NCBI GenBank assembly: GCA_963786195.1 | Contig: CAWAYH010000004.1 | Coordinates: forward strand, 496,001 to 560,000 | DNA: 64,000 bases | Reading direction: 5' to 3' | Source of the DNA: CAWAYH01 sp963786195 | Lineage (GTDB): Bacteria; Acidobacteriota; Vicinamibacteria; Vicinamibacterales; 2-12-FULL-66-21 | Shown here: positions 1-14,800 of the stretch, piece by piece | Layout of the letters: each line of letters begins with the position of its first letter | How positions within the stretch are numbered: the first letter of the stretch is position 1 | Program-made: the position numbers and the translations under genes | Notes under the pieces: generated by a model | What the model saw: the letters and a program-made list of their open reading frames with translations, nothing else | What the model was told of the DNA's origin: nothing | Databases searched by the model: none

Positions 1-1151
1 TTCGGCGCGCTCGTGTGCGCCGAGCTCGCCTCCGCGTTCCCGCAGACCGGCGGCCTCTACGTCTTCCTGCGGGACACATTCTCACCGCTCGCGGGCTTCC
101 TCTGGGGCTGGGCGATGTTGTGGAGCATGCACACCGGCATCATCGCGGCGATAGCGCTGGTATTCGCCCGCTACACCGCCTACTTCGTGCCGGTGGGCGA
201 CACCGGGATCCGGATTATCGCGGTGCTCGTGATCGTCGCCCTGTCGGCGCTGAACTACATCGGCGTCCGTGCCGGCAGCCGCGTGCAGACGGCCCTGACT
301 GCGGCGAAGATTCTCGCGATTGCCGTCATCATCGTCTTCGTGCTGCTTGTGTCCTCGCTCTCCGGCCTCCATTCTTCGGCCGGTTCGGATAGCCGGGCGC
401 TCGCGCCGACGGGCCTCAGCGAGTTCCTCCTCGCCATGGTCGCAGGACTCTTCGCCTACGGCGGATGGCACATGGTCACCTACACCGCCGGCGAGACCGT
501 CATGCCGGCACGGACGATCCCGACCGCGCTCGTGTGGGGCGTCGCGATCGTGACGACGTGCTACCTGGCGATGAATCTCCTGTACCTGCGCTGTACTTCC
601 GCTCGAGTCGGTGCGGACGTCGACGCGGATCGCGGCGGACGCCGCAGATGCCGTCGCGGGGCGCGGCGGATCCGCCGTCATGGCCGGTCTCGTGATGATG
701 TCGTCGCTCGGCGGCCTCACCGGCATCGTGCTGACAGGGCCGCGCGTGTACTACTCGATGGCAAGAGACGGCCTGGCGCGTGCCGTGGCTCGGGTTCGTG
801 CACCCGGTCTATCACACGCCGTCGCGCGCGATCGTCGCGCAAGCCGTCGTGGCGAGCATCCTCGCGGCGACCGGTGTCTATCGCCAGCTCCTGACGCGCG
901 TCATCTACACCGAGTGGCTGTTCTTCGCGTTGATGGCGGCCGGCCTCTTTCTGCTCCGTCGCCGCCCCGGGTACCAGCCCGCGTATCGCACCTGGGGCTA
1001 CCCTGCGGTGCCACTGATCTTCATCGCGGCGTCCCTCATCATCGTCGTCAACCAGATCATCCGCGAGCCAGTCGACGCGCTGATCGGACTCGGCATCGTC
1101 GCCCTCGGCGCGCCGGTCTATTATTTGTGGGTTCCTCATGCGAATCGTTGA
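1..1151 (+). CDS. APC-superfamily amino acid permease, 5'-truncated by the window edge, two frameshifts
   Basis: Cytoplasmic-membrane amino acid transporter of the APC superfamily. Reading starts in frame at base 1, so the N-terminus lies outside the window. Visible are the early-helix motif ELASAFPQTGG, several hydrophobic helices, and a C-terminal block with RRRPGYQPAYRTWGYP, typical of the family. The protein moves from frame 1 to frame 2 near base 592 (one extra T before GTAC) and from frame 2 to frame 3 near base 780 (one extra base), then runs to a TGA at 1149-1151. Both breaks are single-base insertions and I read them as assembly errors, although a pseudogene cannot be excluded. The stop overlaps the start of the amidohydrolase gene by 14 bases, so the two are probably co-transcribed. 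The substrate cannot be told from sequence. Confidence 0.8.
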
Positions 1152-2127
1152 TTTCCACAACCACTACTACCCGCCCGAGTACGTCGAGGCGCTGAAAGCG
1201 CCAGGCGGGAAGTCGGCGGTCCGAGTCACCTACGACGCCGACGGCAATCCCTGCGTGCACTACCCGGGGGATTACAACATTCTCGTGCCGGGTCACCGCG
1301 ACATCGCGTACCGGCAGCGCGTCCTCGACGAGCACGGCGTGGACGCGCAGGTGCTTTCGTTCACGACGCCGGGCGTGCACGTCGAAAGCCCGGATGTGTC
1401 GGTTCCGTGGGCGCGGATGGTCAACGACGCCTTCGCGCGGGTCGTGAAGGAACGCGCCGGGCGGTTCACGGCGCTCGCGACGCTTCCGCTCAACGATCCC
1501 CAGGCGTCGGTTGTCGAGCTCGAGCGCGCCATGAAGGACCTCGGGATGCCCGGCGCGATGGTGTTCAGCAACGTGAATCACGTCGCGCTCGCCGACGAGC
1601 GGTTCTGGCCTTTGTGGAAGAAGGCCGACGAGCTCGGCGCGGTTGTTTACATCCATCCGACCGATCCGCTCGGTGTCGACGCGATGCTGGACTACTGGCT
1701 GATGCCGCTCGTCGGCTTCCTGTTCGACACGACGCTGGCGGCGTCGAAACTGGTGTTCAGCGGCGTCGTCGATCGTCATCCGCGGATCCGGTGGGTGCTG
1801 ACGCACATGGGGGGCGCGATTCCGTACCTCGCGGAGCGGCTCGATCGGGGCCATCGCGCGTTTGCGGATTGTCGCAAGCACATCAGCCGTCCGCCGAGCG
1901 AATACTTGAAGGCCTTCTATTACGACACGGTGAACTTCAACCCCTCCGCGGTGCGGCTCGCGATCGACTTTGCGGGCGCGGATCACATCCTGGCGGGCAG
2001 CGACTATCCGCATCAGATCGGCAGCATCCCGCTGATGCTGGAGACGATTCGCGCGCTCGACGTGGACGAATCGGTCAGAAACCGCATTCGGGGCGAGAAC
2101 GCCGCCAGACTGCTGGGGCTTGCCTAG
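1138..2127 (+). CDS. Amidohydrolase family 2 (ACMSD-like) metal-dependent hydrolase/decarboxylase
   Basis: A 329-residue protein of the amidohydrolase-2 family (COG2159), a TIM-barrel group that includes aminocarboxymuconate-semialdehyde decarboxylase and related carboxylases/hydrolases. The metal-site residues are visible: HxH at H7/H9 (FHNH), H173 (YIHPTD), H223 (LTHMGG) and D289 (GSDYPH). Length is normal. The ATG at 1138 lies inside the 3' end of the permease gene, which implies translational coupling. An amino acid/aromatic catabolite permease next to this enzyme suggests a small catabolic unit, but the substrate is not identifiable. There is no signal peptide, so a cytoplasmic location is expected. 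Confidence 0.85.
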   Translation: MRIVDFHNHYYPPEYVEALKAPGGKSAVRVTYDADGNPCVHYPGDYNILVPGHRDIAYRQRVLDEHGVDAQVLSFTTPGVHVESPDVSVPWARMVNDAFARVVKERAGRFTALATLPLNDPQASVVELERAMKDLGMPGAMVFSNVNHVALADERFWPLWKKADELGAVVYIHPTDPLGVDAMLDYWLMPLVGFLFDTTLAASKLVFSGVVDRHPRIRWVLTHMGGAIPYLAERLDRGHRAFADCRKHISRPPSEYLKAFYYDTVNFNPSAVRLAIDFAGADHILAGSDYPHQIGSIPLMLETIRALDVDESVRNRIRGENAARLLGLA

Positions 2128-2147
2128 CAGTCAGTGTCCTGACTGCT
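2126..2147 (+). terminator. Stem-loop at the amidohydrolase stop codon
   Basis: A perfect 9-bp stem (AGCAGTCAG / CTGACTGCT) with a 4-base TGTC loop begins at the amidohydrolase stop codon. No T-run follows, so it is terminator-like but not a textbook intrinsic terminator. It separates the catabolic pair from the ACIII promoter. Confidence 0.45.
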
Positions 2148-2182
2148 CAGGGCACTCGGTTCGACGTTGTTTCGCCCATCAG

Positions 2183-2211
2183 TTGACACTTTGTGAAATA
2201 TTTCACATCAT
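2183..2211 (+). promoter_or_regulatory. Sigma-70-type promoter of the first ACIII operon with an embedded CRP/FNR-family operator
   Basis: A perfect -35 box TTGACA (2183-2188) is followed after 17 bases by CATCAT (2206-2211, 4 of 6 matches to TATAAT). Filling the spacer and overlapping the -10 is a perfect 16-bp palindrome, TGTGAAATATTTCACA (2192-2207), which matches the TGTGA-N6-TCACA consensus of CRP-family regulators. A site in this position would normally repress by blocking RNA polymerase. The actA start codon is about 113 bases downstream of the -10. The promoter call is by eye. Confidence 0.6.
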
Positions 2212-2324
2212 TGTTCTGGGCTCTCCGGTCACCCAGAACGCCGTCCAGCGCCCCACCCCGACTTCTTCAAATGACCCCTGTTTCGAGTTAGGCTCTTGGG
2301 TGCATTAACGGCTCGGTCGACACG

Positions 2325-2981
2325 ATGAGTCAGCTCTTTCCTCGTCACAGCAACATCTACTCCCGGCTGAGCATCCTGGCGGTCCTGGCGTTTCTCGGCT
2401 TCCTCAGCGTTGTGGTCGCCATGTTGTACCTGTCCGGCTACCACACCAGACAGCACGAAGTCGTCACGCAGCCCATTCAGTTCAGCCACGCGCACCACGT
2501 TGGCGGGATGGGCCTCGACTGCCGCTACTGTCACACGTCCGTGGAAGAGTCCGCGTTTGCGAATATCCCGCCGACCAAGACGTGCATGAACTGCCATTCC
2601 CAGATCTGGACGAACGCGCCGATTCTCGAGCCTGTGCGCGCCAGTTTTCGTGAGGACAAGCCGCTGCAGTGGACGCGGGTACACGATCTGCCCGACTTCG
2701 TGTACTTCAACCACAGCATCCACGTGAAGCAGGGCGTCGGCTGTGTGACGTGCCACGGGCAGGTCGACAAGATGCCGCTCGTCTATCAGGAGTCCACCCT
2801 GATGATGAACTGGTGTCTCGATTGCCATCGCAACCCCGCGAAGTACATCCGCCCGCGCGATCAGGTCTTCAACATGTCGTATGAACGGCCCGCGGATCCG
2901 GCATTCGGGGAGCAACTGGTCAGGGATTACAAGATTGGCAGCAAAGAGCAGCTGACAAGCTGCTCGACGTGTCACAGATAG
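2325..2981 (+). CDS. actA: ACIII subunit ActA, membrane-anchored pentaheme cytochrome c
   Basis: A 218-residue subunit of alternative complex III, the quinol:electron-acceptor oxidoreductase that replaces cytochrome bc1 in many bacteria. One N-terminal membrane helix (about residues 17-38) anchors a periplasmic domain with five CxxCH heme c motifs, starting at C66, C87, C130, C154 and C203. Five hemes is the expected count for ActA. It is first in the operon actA-B-C-D-E-F. The start at 2325 follows a long leader that contains the promoter/operator. The paralogue at 11182 has the same five-heme layout. Confidence 0.93.
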   Translation: MSQLFPRHSNIYSRLSILAVLAFLGFLSVVVAMLYLSGYHTRQHEVVTQPIQFSHAHHVGGMGLDCRYCHTSVEESAFANIPPTKTCMNCHSQIWTNAPILEPVRASFREDKPLQWTRVHDLPDFVYFNHSIHVKQGVGCVTCHGQVDKMPLVYQESTLMMNWCLDCHRNPAKYIRPRDQVFNMSYERPADPAFGEQLVRDYKIGSKEQLTSCSTCHR

Positions 2982-3073
2982 CTCTCAGCTATCAGCTAGC
3001 AGCTTTCAGCTCTCACGACTGAAGACCAATAGCTGACAGCTGACAGCTGACAGCCGACAACCGATAGCCTTCT
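2982..3073 (+). repeat. Short-period AGCT(G/A)ACAG-type intergenic repeat
   Basis: The actA-actB gap is built from imperfect copies of short words such as AGCTATC, AGCTTTC and, at its end, three tandem AGCTGAC units followed by AGCCGACAA. The word GACAGCCGACAA recurs near 10987, just upstream of the second respiratory operon. The repeats contain many AGCT/AGCT self-complements and could fold. No coding potential seen. Confidence 0.6.
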
Positions 3074-7708
<4,635 letters not shown>

Positions 7709-7711
7709 ATC

Positions 7712-8266
7712 ATGCACGCAGACAAGCCCGCAGGGAAAGCGCTGCACGGCGTCATGGCCGAGTTCGACGATGCCAACGCGCTCGTCGACGCGACGAGAAA
7801 GACCTACGCCGCCGGTTACCGGAAGATGGACGCGTACTCGCCCTTCCCCATCGAAGCCGCCTGGGAAGCGATGCACGTCAACGATCGCCGCGTTCAGCTG
7901 ATCATCCTGATCGGCGGCATCGTCGGCATGGTCGCGGGGTTCGGGCTCTGCTACTGGGTGTCGACGACGGCGTATCCGCTCAATGTGGGCGGCCGGCCGC
8001 TGAACAGCTGGCCGATGTGGATCCCCGTGACCTTCGAGGTGACGATTCTCGTCGCGGCGTTCAGCGCCGTGATCGGCATGCTGGCGCTCAACGGGCTGCC
8101 GATGCCGTACCACCCCGTGTTCAACGTGCCGCGGTTCGCGACCTACGCCAGCCAGGACCGGTTCTTCCTGGCAATCGAGGCGGGCGACCCGAAGTTCGAT
8201 CGCAAGCAGACGTTCGATTTTCTGAAGAGCCTTGGTGCGAAGGACGTCAATGAAGTGGAAGAGTGA
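7712..8266 (+). CDS. actD: ACIII subunit ActD (DUF3341 membrane protein)
   Basis: A 184-residue protein with two central membrane helices (about residues 65-85 and 110-130), the conserved N-terminal pattern YRKMDAYSPFPIE and the C-terminal pattern NVPRFATYASQDRFFL. These identify DUF3341/ActD, an accessory membrane subunit of ACIII. It is intact and starts 4 bases after the actC stop. The second respiratory operon in this window has no counterpart of it. Confidence 0.93.
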   Translation: MHADKPAGKALHGVMAEFDDANALVDATRKTYAAGYRKMDAYSPFPIEAAWEAMHVNDRRVQLIILIGGIVGMVAGFGLCYWVSTTAYPLNVGGRPLNSWPMWIPVTFEVTILVAAFSAVIGMLALNGLPMPYHPVFNVPRFATYASQDRFFLAIEAGDPKFDRKQTFDFLKSLGAKDVNEVEE

Positions 8267-8350
8267 GCGAGGCGAGCGCCTGCGGCCGCTGACACGCGCG
8301 GACGCGCGTGGCAGCAGCGAGTGGGGGTGGGGCCCCACGAGCGCTGAGAA
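8267..8350 (+). other. GC-rich actD-actE spacer with a 12-bp palindrome
   Basis: This 84-base spacer is extremely GC-rich and contains the perfect palindrome GTGGGGCCCCAC at 8327-8338, preceded by GCGAGTGGG. A spacer of related composition, with its own hairpin, sits before the second actE-like gene (14890-15000). It could act as an mRNA processing or stability element. No gene seen. Confidence 0.4.
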
Positions 8351-8952
8351 ATGCAGGCGGTACGTCGCTGGATATCTGGCGGTGGCTCTGAGCATCCTAC
8401 GTCGGCGCCTGCCGGCAGGACATGCACAACCAGCCCAAGTATCGCGGGCTGCGGGACAGCGTGTTCTTTGCAAACGGTTCGAGCGCGCGGCCGCTGGTCG
8501 ACGGGACCATCGCGCGCGGGACGCTGCAGGCGGACACGGCGTTCTACACGGGCAAGGACAGGAAGGCGTTCGTGACCGAGCTGCCGTTTCCCGTGACGCA
8601 GGAAGTCCTCGATCGGGGGCAGGCTCGCTTCAACATCTACTGCGCGCCGTGCCACGACGCCACGGGCAGCGGCAACGGCATGGTCGTGCAGCGCGGCTTC
8701 CCGCGCCGGCCGGTGTCGTTCCACGACGATCGCCTGCGGAGGATCGAGGCGGGCTTTTTCTTCGACGTCATGACGAACGGCTTCGGGCTGATGCCTGACT
8801 ATCGCGCGCAGATCGCGCCGCGCGACCGCTGGAACATCGTCGCGTACATCCGCGCGCTGCAGTTGAGCCACAACGCGTCGACGGCAGACGTGCCCGGCGG
8901 CGATCCGACTCGAGTGCCCAAGCCGGCCGGTGCGCCCGTACACGAAAAATGA
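8351..8952 (+). CDS. actE: ACIII subunit ActE, monoheme cytochrome c lipoprotein (frameshifts in the signal peptide)
   Basis: A monoheme cytochrome c with CAPCH, embedded in the family pattern DRGQARFNIYCAPCHDATGSG. The mature part reads without interruption from about 8400 to 8952. The signal peptide is in other frames. Starting at ATG 8351 and removing one extra base near 8360 (at GTAC) and another near 8399 gives a hydrophobic stretch that ends in the lipobox VGAC. The protein is then a lipoprotein of about 200 residues, as expected for ActE. If only uninterrupted reading is allowed, the ORF starts at 8422. The stop overlaps the actF ATG. Confidence 0.85.
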
Positions 8953-10137
8953 CGACACACCTCGCGATTTCCGACGCTCCCGTGCTGAACAGGCTGCAGC
9001 AGCGGACGCTCGTTGTGGGCGGCATCGCGCTCGCGGCCGGCATCATCGGCGCGTTCTCCAACGCCGAGCAGTTCTTCCGCTCGTGGCTGATCGGGTTTCT
9101 GTTCTGCCTGGGGATGACCCTCGGCTCGCTCGGGCTGCTGATGCTCCAGCACCTGTCGGGCGGTCAGTGGGGACTGGTGAGCCGCCGCGTCTTCGAGGCT
9201 GCGGGCGCGTACGCTCCCGCTCGTGGGACTGTTCTTCATTCCCATCCTGCTGGGGATGGACAAGGTCTTCGAATGGGCGACGCCGGAAGCCGCCGCCAAC
9301 CCGATCATCCAGGCCAAGGCGGGGTACCTCAACTGGACGTTCTTCGTCATTCGCGCGCTGATCTACTTCGCGTTCTGGATGATCTGCAGCGTGCTGCTCA
9401 GCCGGTGGTCGGCCGAACAGGATCGCGGCATGGCGACGACACCGGCAGACAGCGTACGGTTCCGCAAAGTGAGCGGACCTGGTCTGCTCTTCCTGGTTGT
9501 GACGATTACGTTCGCCTCGGTCGACTGGGTGATGTCGCTCGATCCGGAGTGGTTCTCGACGATCTTCGGGCTGCTGACGACCGTCGGGTTCGGCCTGTCC
9601 GCGTTCGCGCTGACGATCGCCGTGCTGGCGCTGCTGACCACGACGGAGCCGGTCTCCGGTGTGGTCACGCCGAGACACTTCCACGATCTGGGCAAGCTCC
9701 TGCTCGCGTTCGTGATGCTCTGGGCGTATCTGTCGTTCTCGCAGTTCCTGATCATCTGGGCCGGCAACCTGCCGGAAGAGATCCCGTGGTTCATGAGGCG
9801 GCTGCGAGGGAGCTGGGGATTCGTGTCCATCCTGCTCGTCATCGGGCATTTCGCGCTGCCGTTCGCGCTGCTGCTGTCGCGGGACATCAAGCGTCGGAGC
9901 GGCCTGCTCGCCAGGCTCGCGATGTTCGTCATCGCGATGCGTCTCGTCGACACGATGTGGCTCGTAGCCCCGGAGTTCCGGCCCACGGGATTCCCGATCC
10001 ACTGGATGGACGTCGCCATCCCTGTCGGCATGGCCGGGCTCTGGATGTTCGCCTTCGCCCGCAACCTGCGGAGCCGGCCGCTTCTGCCGCTCAACGATCC
10101 CTATTTCAAGGAGGCGTTCGCGCATGAAGCCCACTGA
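8949..10137 (+). CDS. actF: ACIII subunit ActF, NrfD-like membrane protein, one frameshift
   Basis: The second NrfD-like polytopic subunit of ACIII, shorter and more divergent than ActC. It begins at ATG 8949 (ATGA overlap with actE) and passes through helix-rich segments such as SWLIGFLFCLGMTLGSLGL, then RTLPLVGLFF, FASVDWVMSLDPEWFST and the C-terminal LPLNDPYFKEA. Frame 3 changes to frame 1 between 9203 and 9209 through one extra base just upstream of GTAC. With it removed the product is about 395 residues. The 3' end overlaps the next gene by 14 bases. Confidence 0.9.
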
Positions 10138-10690
10138 GCCGCACGACGTCGCGCATGAAGAGAGCGACATCGACGTTCGCGCGCTCGTGCTCGCGGCGGT
10201 TGCGCTGACGACGGTGGTCGTCGCCACGGCTGCCTTGATGTACGCGCTGTTCTGGTGGGTCCTGACGCCGATGGCCGCCGCCAACGACCCGCATGTGTCA
10301 CCGCTCGCGATACCGGAGACGAAGATGCCGAAGACGACGACCGCATCGCCGTTCTTCGGTGGCGCACCGGAGCCAAAGCTCCTGACGAACGAGCCAGCGC
10401 TTTTGAAGCAAACGCGTCAGAGCGAGACCGACGAACTGCGCACGTACGGATGGGTGGACGAGAAGGCGGGGATCGCGCGCGTTCCGATTGACGAAGCGAA
10501 GAAGCTGCTGCTCCAGCGGGGCCTGCCCGCGCGCACCGACAAGGCCGTCGATCCGCGCCTCGGCACGCACGCCGCGGCCTACGGCGAGTCGTCGTCGGGA
10601 CGCGTCCTGACGGGGCCAGGTACGCCGCAGCCGCCGCCGGCGCCCGCGGCGCCGCCGGCCGCACCCCCGGGGCACAAGGGTGGAGAGTAG
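10124..10690 (+). CDS. Conserved ACIII-operon membrane protein of unknown function
   Basis: A 188-residue protein with one N-terminal membrane helix (about residues 23-45), a periplasmic segment containing the pattern GWVDEKAGIARVPIDEAKKL and RGLPAR, and a Pro/Ala-rich tail. From memory, small proteins with this signature follow actF in acidobacterial ACIII operons, but no function is established. Its start lies inside actF, implying translational coupling. It is followed immediately by a coxB remnant, so it may act at the ACIII-oxidase interface (inference). Confidence 0.7.
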   Translation: MKPTEPHDVAHEESDIDVRALVLAAVALTTVVVATAALMYALFWWVLTPMAAANDPHVSPLAIPETKMPKTTTASPFFGGAPEPKLLTNEPALLKQTRQSETDELRTYGWVDEKAGIARVPIDEAKKLLLQRGLPARTDKAVDPRLGTHAAAYGESSSGRVLTGPGTPQPPPAPAAPPAAPPGHKGGE

Positions 10691-10938
10691 CCGGCAGGTC
10701 GACGCCGTGGTACTTCTTCATGGTCGCCGTCACGGCATTCTTCTCGCTGCTGATCGCCGCCCTGATCACGGTGTTCGCAGTCAAGTATCGCCGCCGGCAC
10801 GACAGCGAGATCGGAGAGGCCATTCACGGTTCTCTCGCGCTGGAACTTCTCTGGACCTGCATCCCGCTCAGCATCGTGATGGTCATGTTCACGTGGGGCG
10901 CCAAGGTGTTCTTCGACCTCTACCGCGTCCCGCGATGA
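10680..10938 (+). pseudogene. Truncated cytochrome c oxidase subunit II (N-terminal membrane hairpin only)
   Basis: The reading contains the two-helix hairpin of CoxB: PWYFFMVAVTAFFSLL..., then HGSLALELLWTCIPL and TWGAKVFFDLYRVP. It stops at 10938 before any CuA domain, and none of the conserved QWMW or CuA-ligand sequence occurs downstream in any frame. A GTG at 10680 overlaps the preceding gene's end; one extra base near 10697-10710 is needed to join it to the helices. ACIII operons commonly continue with cox genes, so this looks like an oxidase operon cut off where the second respiratory operon was inserted or joined. Confidence 0.65.
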
Positions 10939-11014
10939 CGCAGGCATCGCGCTCTTCGTAGCGACACCAGGAACGATCCCGCACGTTGACAGCCGACAAA
11001 GTGGCGCGACGCGC

Positions 11015-11044
11015 TTGACCCTCGTCCCAGTTCGTGGATAAGAT
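11015..11044 (+). promoter_or_regulatory. Candidate sigma-70 promoter of the second respiratory operon
   Basis: TTGACC at 11015-11020 is followed by GATAAG (11037-11042, 16-base spacer) or TAAGAT (11039-11044, 18-base spacer). The position is about 140 bases upstream of the GTG start at 11182. No CRP-type palindrome is present, unlike the first operon. By-eye call. Confidence 0.4.
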
Positions 11045-11181
11045 CGCGACCTCAATCGGCGGGACTTCGGTCGTTCCTCTGCGACGAATTTTCTCTTGGG
11101 GGCGCGTGGATGTGGCATCACAGTTCCATCGCGGACTCGCGGCCGGGGCAGCTGTCGTCCAGAGCCCCGGAGTCGTAGCCT

Positions 11182-11830
11182 GTGGGCCAGATCTTTCCTC
11201 CTTGGTGGAACAAGCTCCCGATCGTGGCCGCCGTCGCGGGCGTCATTGCACCGACGCTGGTGGTGTCGGGTATCTGGTACCTACTTTTCCCCGTGGTACA
11301 CCCAGGTGGGCTACCAGCCCGTTCAGCCCGTTCCGTACAGCCACAAGCTGCACGTCGGCGAGCTGGGTCTCGATTGCCGATACTGTCACGCCTCGGTTGA
11401 GACGTCTGCCGTCGCGAACGTTCCGCCCACCCAGACCTGCATGAACTGCCATCAGCTCGTGAAGAGGGACAGCGAGAAGCTCGCGCCGATCCGCGACAGC
11501 CTCGCCAGCGGCCGGCCGATGCGCTGGACTCGCGTCCACGACCTTCCCGACTACGCGTATTTCACGCACAACGCGCACGTGGCGGCTGGCGTCGGCTGCG
11601 TCACCTGCCACGGCCGCATCGACGAGATGGAAACGGTCACCCAGATGAAGCCGCTCAGCATGGGCTGGTGCCTGGACTGCCACCGCAACCCCGGTCCTAA
11701 CAGACGCCCCGTCTCTGAGGTGACCAACATGAAGTGGACGCCGCCTCGGGATGTCGCGACGCTCGTGGCACAGCTCGAGCGCGACCGACCCGTCAACCCG
11801 CCGACGTACTGTTCGGGGTGCCACCGGTGA
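11182..11830 (+). CDS. ActA-like pentaheme cytochrome c of the second respiratory operon, one frameshift
   Basis: A paralogue of ActA with one N-terminal membrane helix (IVAAVAGVIAPTLVVSGIWY) and five CxxCH motifs: CRYCH, CMNCH, CVTCH, CLDCH and CSGCH. A GTG at 11182 in frame 1 gives the membrane anchor. One extra C at 11281, directly after GTAC, moves the protein to frame 2, which holds the heme domain and runs to 11830. The joined product is about 215 residues. Its stop overlaps the GTG start of the ActB-like gene. It likely passes electrons between the FeS subunit and downstream cytochromes. Confidence 0.87.
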
Positions 11831-14800
11831 GCCGGACCTATTGGCGCAGTCTCGCGCAGCTCGAGGAGCACCCTGAATCCCGCGCCTTCATCGAGCGGGA
11901 GTTCCCGGAGGGCGCCTCGGAGCTTCCCGAGGGCGTCACCCGGCGCGAGATGATGATGCTCCTGGGTGCCTCGCTGTCGCTCGCGGGGATCGCGGGGTGT
12001 CGTCGCCCGGTCGAGCAGATCGTTCCGTTTGTGACCGCTCCCGAGGATGTCGTCCCCGGGATCCCCCGCTATTACGCGACCACGATGCCGTTCGGGCGCA
12101 GCGCCTACGGCCTGATCGTCGAAAGTCACGAAGGACGACCGACCAAGATCGAGGGGAACCCGTCGCACCCTTCAACCCTCGGGGCTTCCAGCTCGCGCGT
12201 CCAGGCGTCCGTGCTGGGCCTGTACGATCCAGACCGCTCGCAAACGGTCAGGCTGAAAGGGGAATCGAAGTCCTGGAACGATTTCGTGACGGCCTGGCGG
12301 GGGCTGGGCGAGGCTCATGTCGCGGACGGCGGTGCCGGCCTCGCGGTCGTCTCCGAGTCCTTCTCCTCCCCCACGCTCGCGCGACTCAAGTCCGAGCTCC
12401 TTTTCCGTTTTCCGCGAATGATCTGGGCGACCTACGACGCGGTCAGCGACGAGAACCGGCTCGCGGGCCTGCGGGCCGCCACGGGACGTGACCTCGACGT
12501 CATGCTCCGCATCGATCAGGCCTCCGTCATCCTCGCTCTCGACGCCGACCCGTTGCTGACGGACCCCGAGATGATCCGTCACGCGCGAGGCTTCTCTGCC
12601 GGAAGGCAGGCGGGAGCCTCCGGTGGGGCGATGAACCGCCTCTACGCGGTCGAAGGGGTCTACTCGCTGACGGGCGCGATGGCGGATCATCGGCTCCGGC
12701 TCGAGAGCCGGCAGATTGCGCCTTTCCTCGGGGCGCTCGCTGCACGCCTGGCGGCTCCCGAAGCCGGAGCCGCTGGCCTCGCGGGAGCCGGCGTCCAGGG
12801 CGTTGACCCGCGCTGGATCGATGGCCTTGCCAAGGATCTGCTGGCGAACCGCGGCACCGGGTTGATCGTGGCCGGGGAACGCCAGCCCGCGGCCGTCCAC
12901 GCCGCCGTTTGCGCGCTGAACACGTACCTCGGCAACACGGGCAAGACGGTCAGCTACTACGAGACGAAGGATGCGGCGCTTCCGAGCGTCAGCGCGCTCG
13001 CCTCACTCGTCTCAGCGATGCAGGCGGGCACGATCAAGACGCTCGTCGTGCTGGGCGGCAATCCTGTCTTCGATGCCCCCGCCGATCTCGACTTTGCTTC
13101 GGCCATGGCGAAGGTCCCTCAGACGATCGCGCTCGGCCACGCGGTCGACGAAACATCCGTCAAGGCGACCTGGCACGTTCCCCGCGCGCATTACCTCGAA
13201 TCGTGGGGAGACGCGCGCGCCGTCGGAGGCACGCTCAGCCTGATCCAACCGCTGATCCTCCCCCTGTTCGGCGGACGAACCGCCGTCGAAGTGCTGGGGC
13301 TGATGGTCGCTGGCAAGGATCGTCCTGGTTACGACATCGTGCGCGACACCTGGAAACCCATCCTGGGCGACGCCGACTTCGACAAGAAGTGGAACCGCGT
13401 CCTGCATGATGGATTGTTGTCCGGCAGCGCGCTTCCGGAGGTGACCCCCGGGCTCACCGCGGAGCCCCTGGCGGAGCTCGGGCGCTCAATCGGCCTTCGC
13501 GATCGAACTGGCCTGGAGGTCGTCTTCCTCCCATCCCCCTCGCTGCACGACGGCCGCTTCGCGAACAACGGGTGGCTGCAGGAGCTTCCCGATCCGCTGA
13601 CGAAGCTGACCTGGGACAACCCGGCGCTCATCAGTCCGAAGACGGCCGAAACGCTCGGCGTCGTCAAGGAGGACTTGATCCGCCTCGACTATGCCGGCCG
13701 TTCGCTCGAGCTCCCCGTCTGGCTGCTCCCTGGGATGACGGACGGCGTGGTTGCCTTGACGCTCGGCTATGGGCGTTCGCACGCGGGCCGGATCGGTTCG
13801 GGTGTCGGGTTCGACGCGTTCACGGTCCGAAGCTCGAAAGCCCCTGGCTTCGACAGCGGCGTCAGCCTGACCAAGCTCGCGCGCACGTACCCGCTCTCGG
13901 CGACGCAGGAGCACGGCAGCATGGAAGGTCGACCCATCGTCCGCGAGTCGACCCTGACTGAGCTTCGATCGGAGTTGGCCTCGAAGCCAGCGGCAGCCGA
14001 GGGCGGCCATGGGAGTGAGACCGCAAAGCCCTCGAAAGAGGCGAAAGCTCCCGGTCCTTACGGCGTCTACGAGGAAGATCCGCATCACTTCTCACTCTGG
14101 AAGGAGCACACGTACGATCAGGGGCCCCAGTGGGGGATGACGGTCGATTTGAACGCGTGCATCGGGTGCAACGCGTGCATGACCGCCTGCCAGAGCGAGA
14201 ACAACGTGCCCGTCGTCGGCAAGGTCCAGGTGTCGAAGGGGCGCGAGATGCACTGGCTGCGAGTGGACCGGTACTTTTCCGGTGAGCCCTCCGGCAACCC
14301 GGAGATCGTCTTCCAGCCGGTTCCCTGCATGCAGTGCGAGGATGCGCCCTGCGAGCAGGTCTGTCCGGTGGCCGCGACCGTTCACGACGCGCAGGGCCTC
14401 AACGTGATGGTCTACAACCGGTGCATCGGGACCCGGTACTGCTCGAACAACTGTCCCTACAAGGTGCGGCACTTCAATTTCTTCAACTTCACCAAGGACA
14501 CGCCCGACATCCTCAAGCTCGCGATGAATCCGGACGTCACGGTTCGAGCGAGGGGCGTCATGGAGAAATGCACGTACTGCACGCAGAGGATCAATCGAGC
14601 GAAGATCGATGCGCGACTGGCTGGACGCGAACTTCGTGACGGCGATGTCAAGACCGCCTGCCAGCAGGCCTGCCCGGCGTCGGCTATCGAGTTTGGCAAC
14701 CTTCGTGACCAGTCGAGCCGCGTCGTGAAGGCGAAGGCCGACCCGCGCAACTACGCGCTCCTTGCCGAGCTGAACACCAGGCCCAGGACGACCTATCTGT

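Noticed and set aside
2982..3073. CRISPR array
   Set aside because: The repeats are 7-8 bases, imperfect and lack spacers; no cas genes are in the window.
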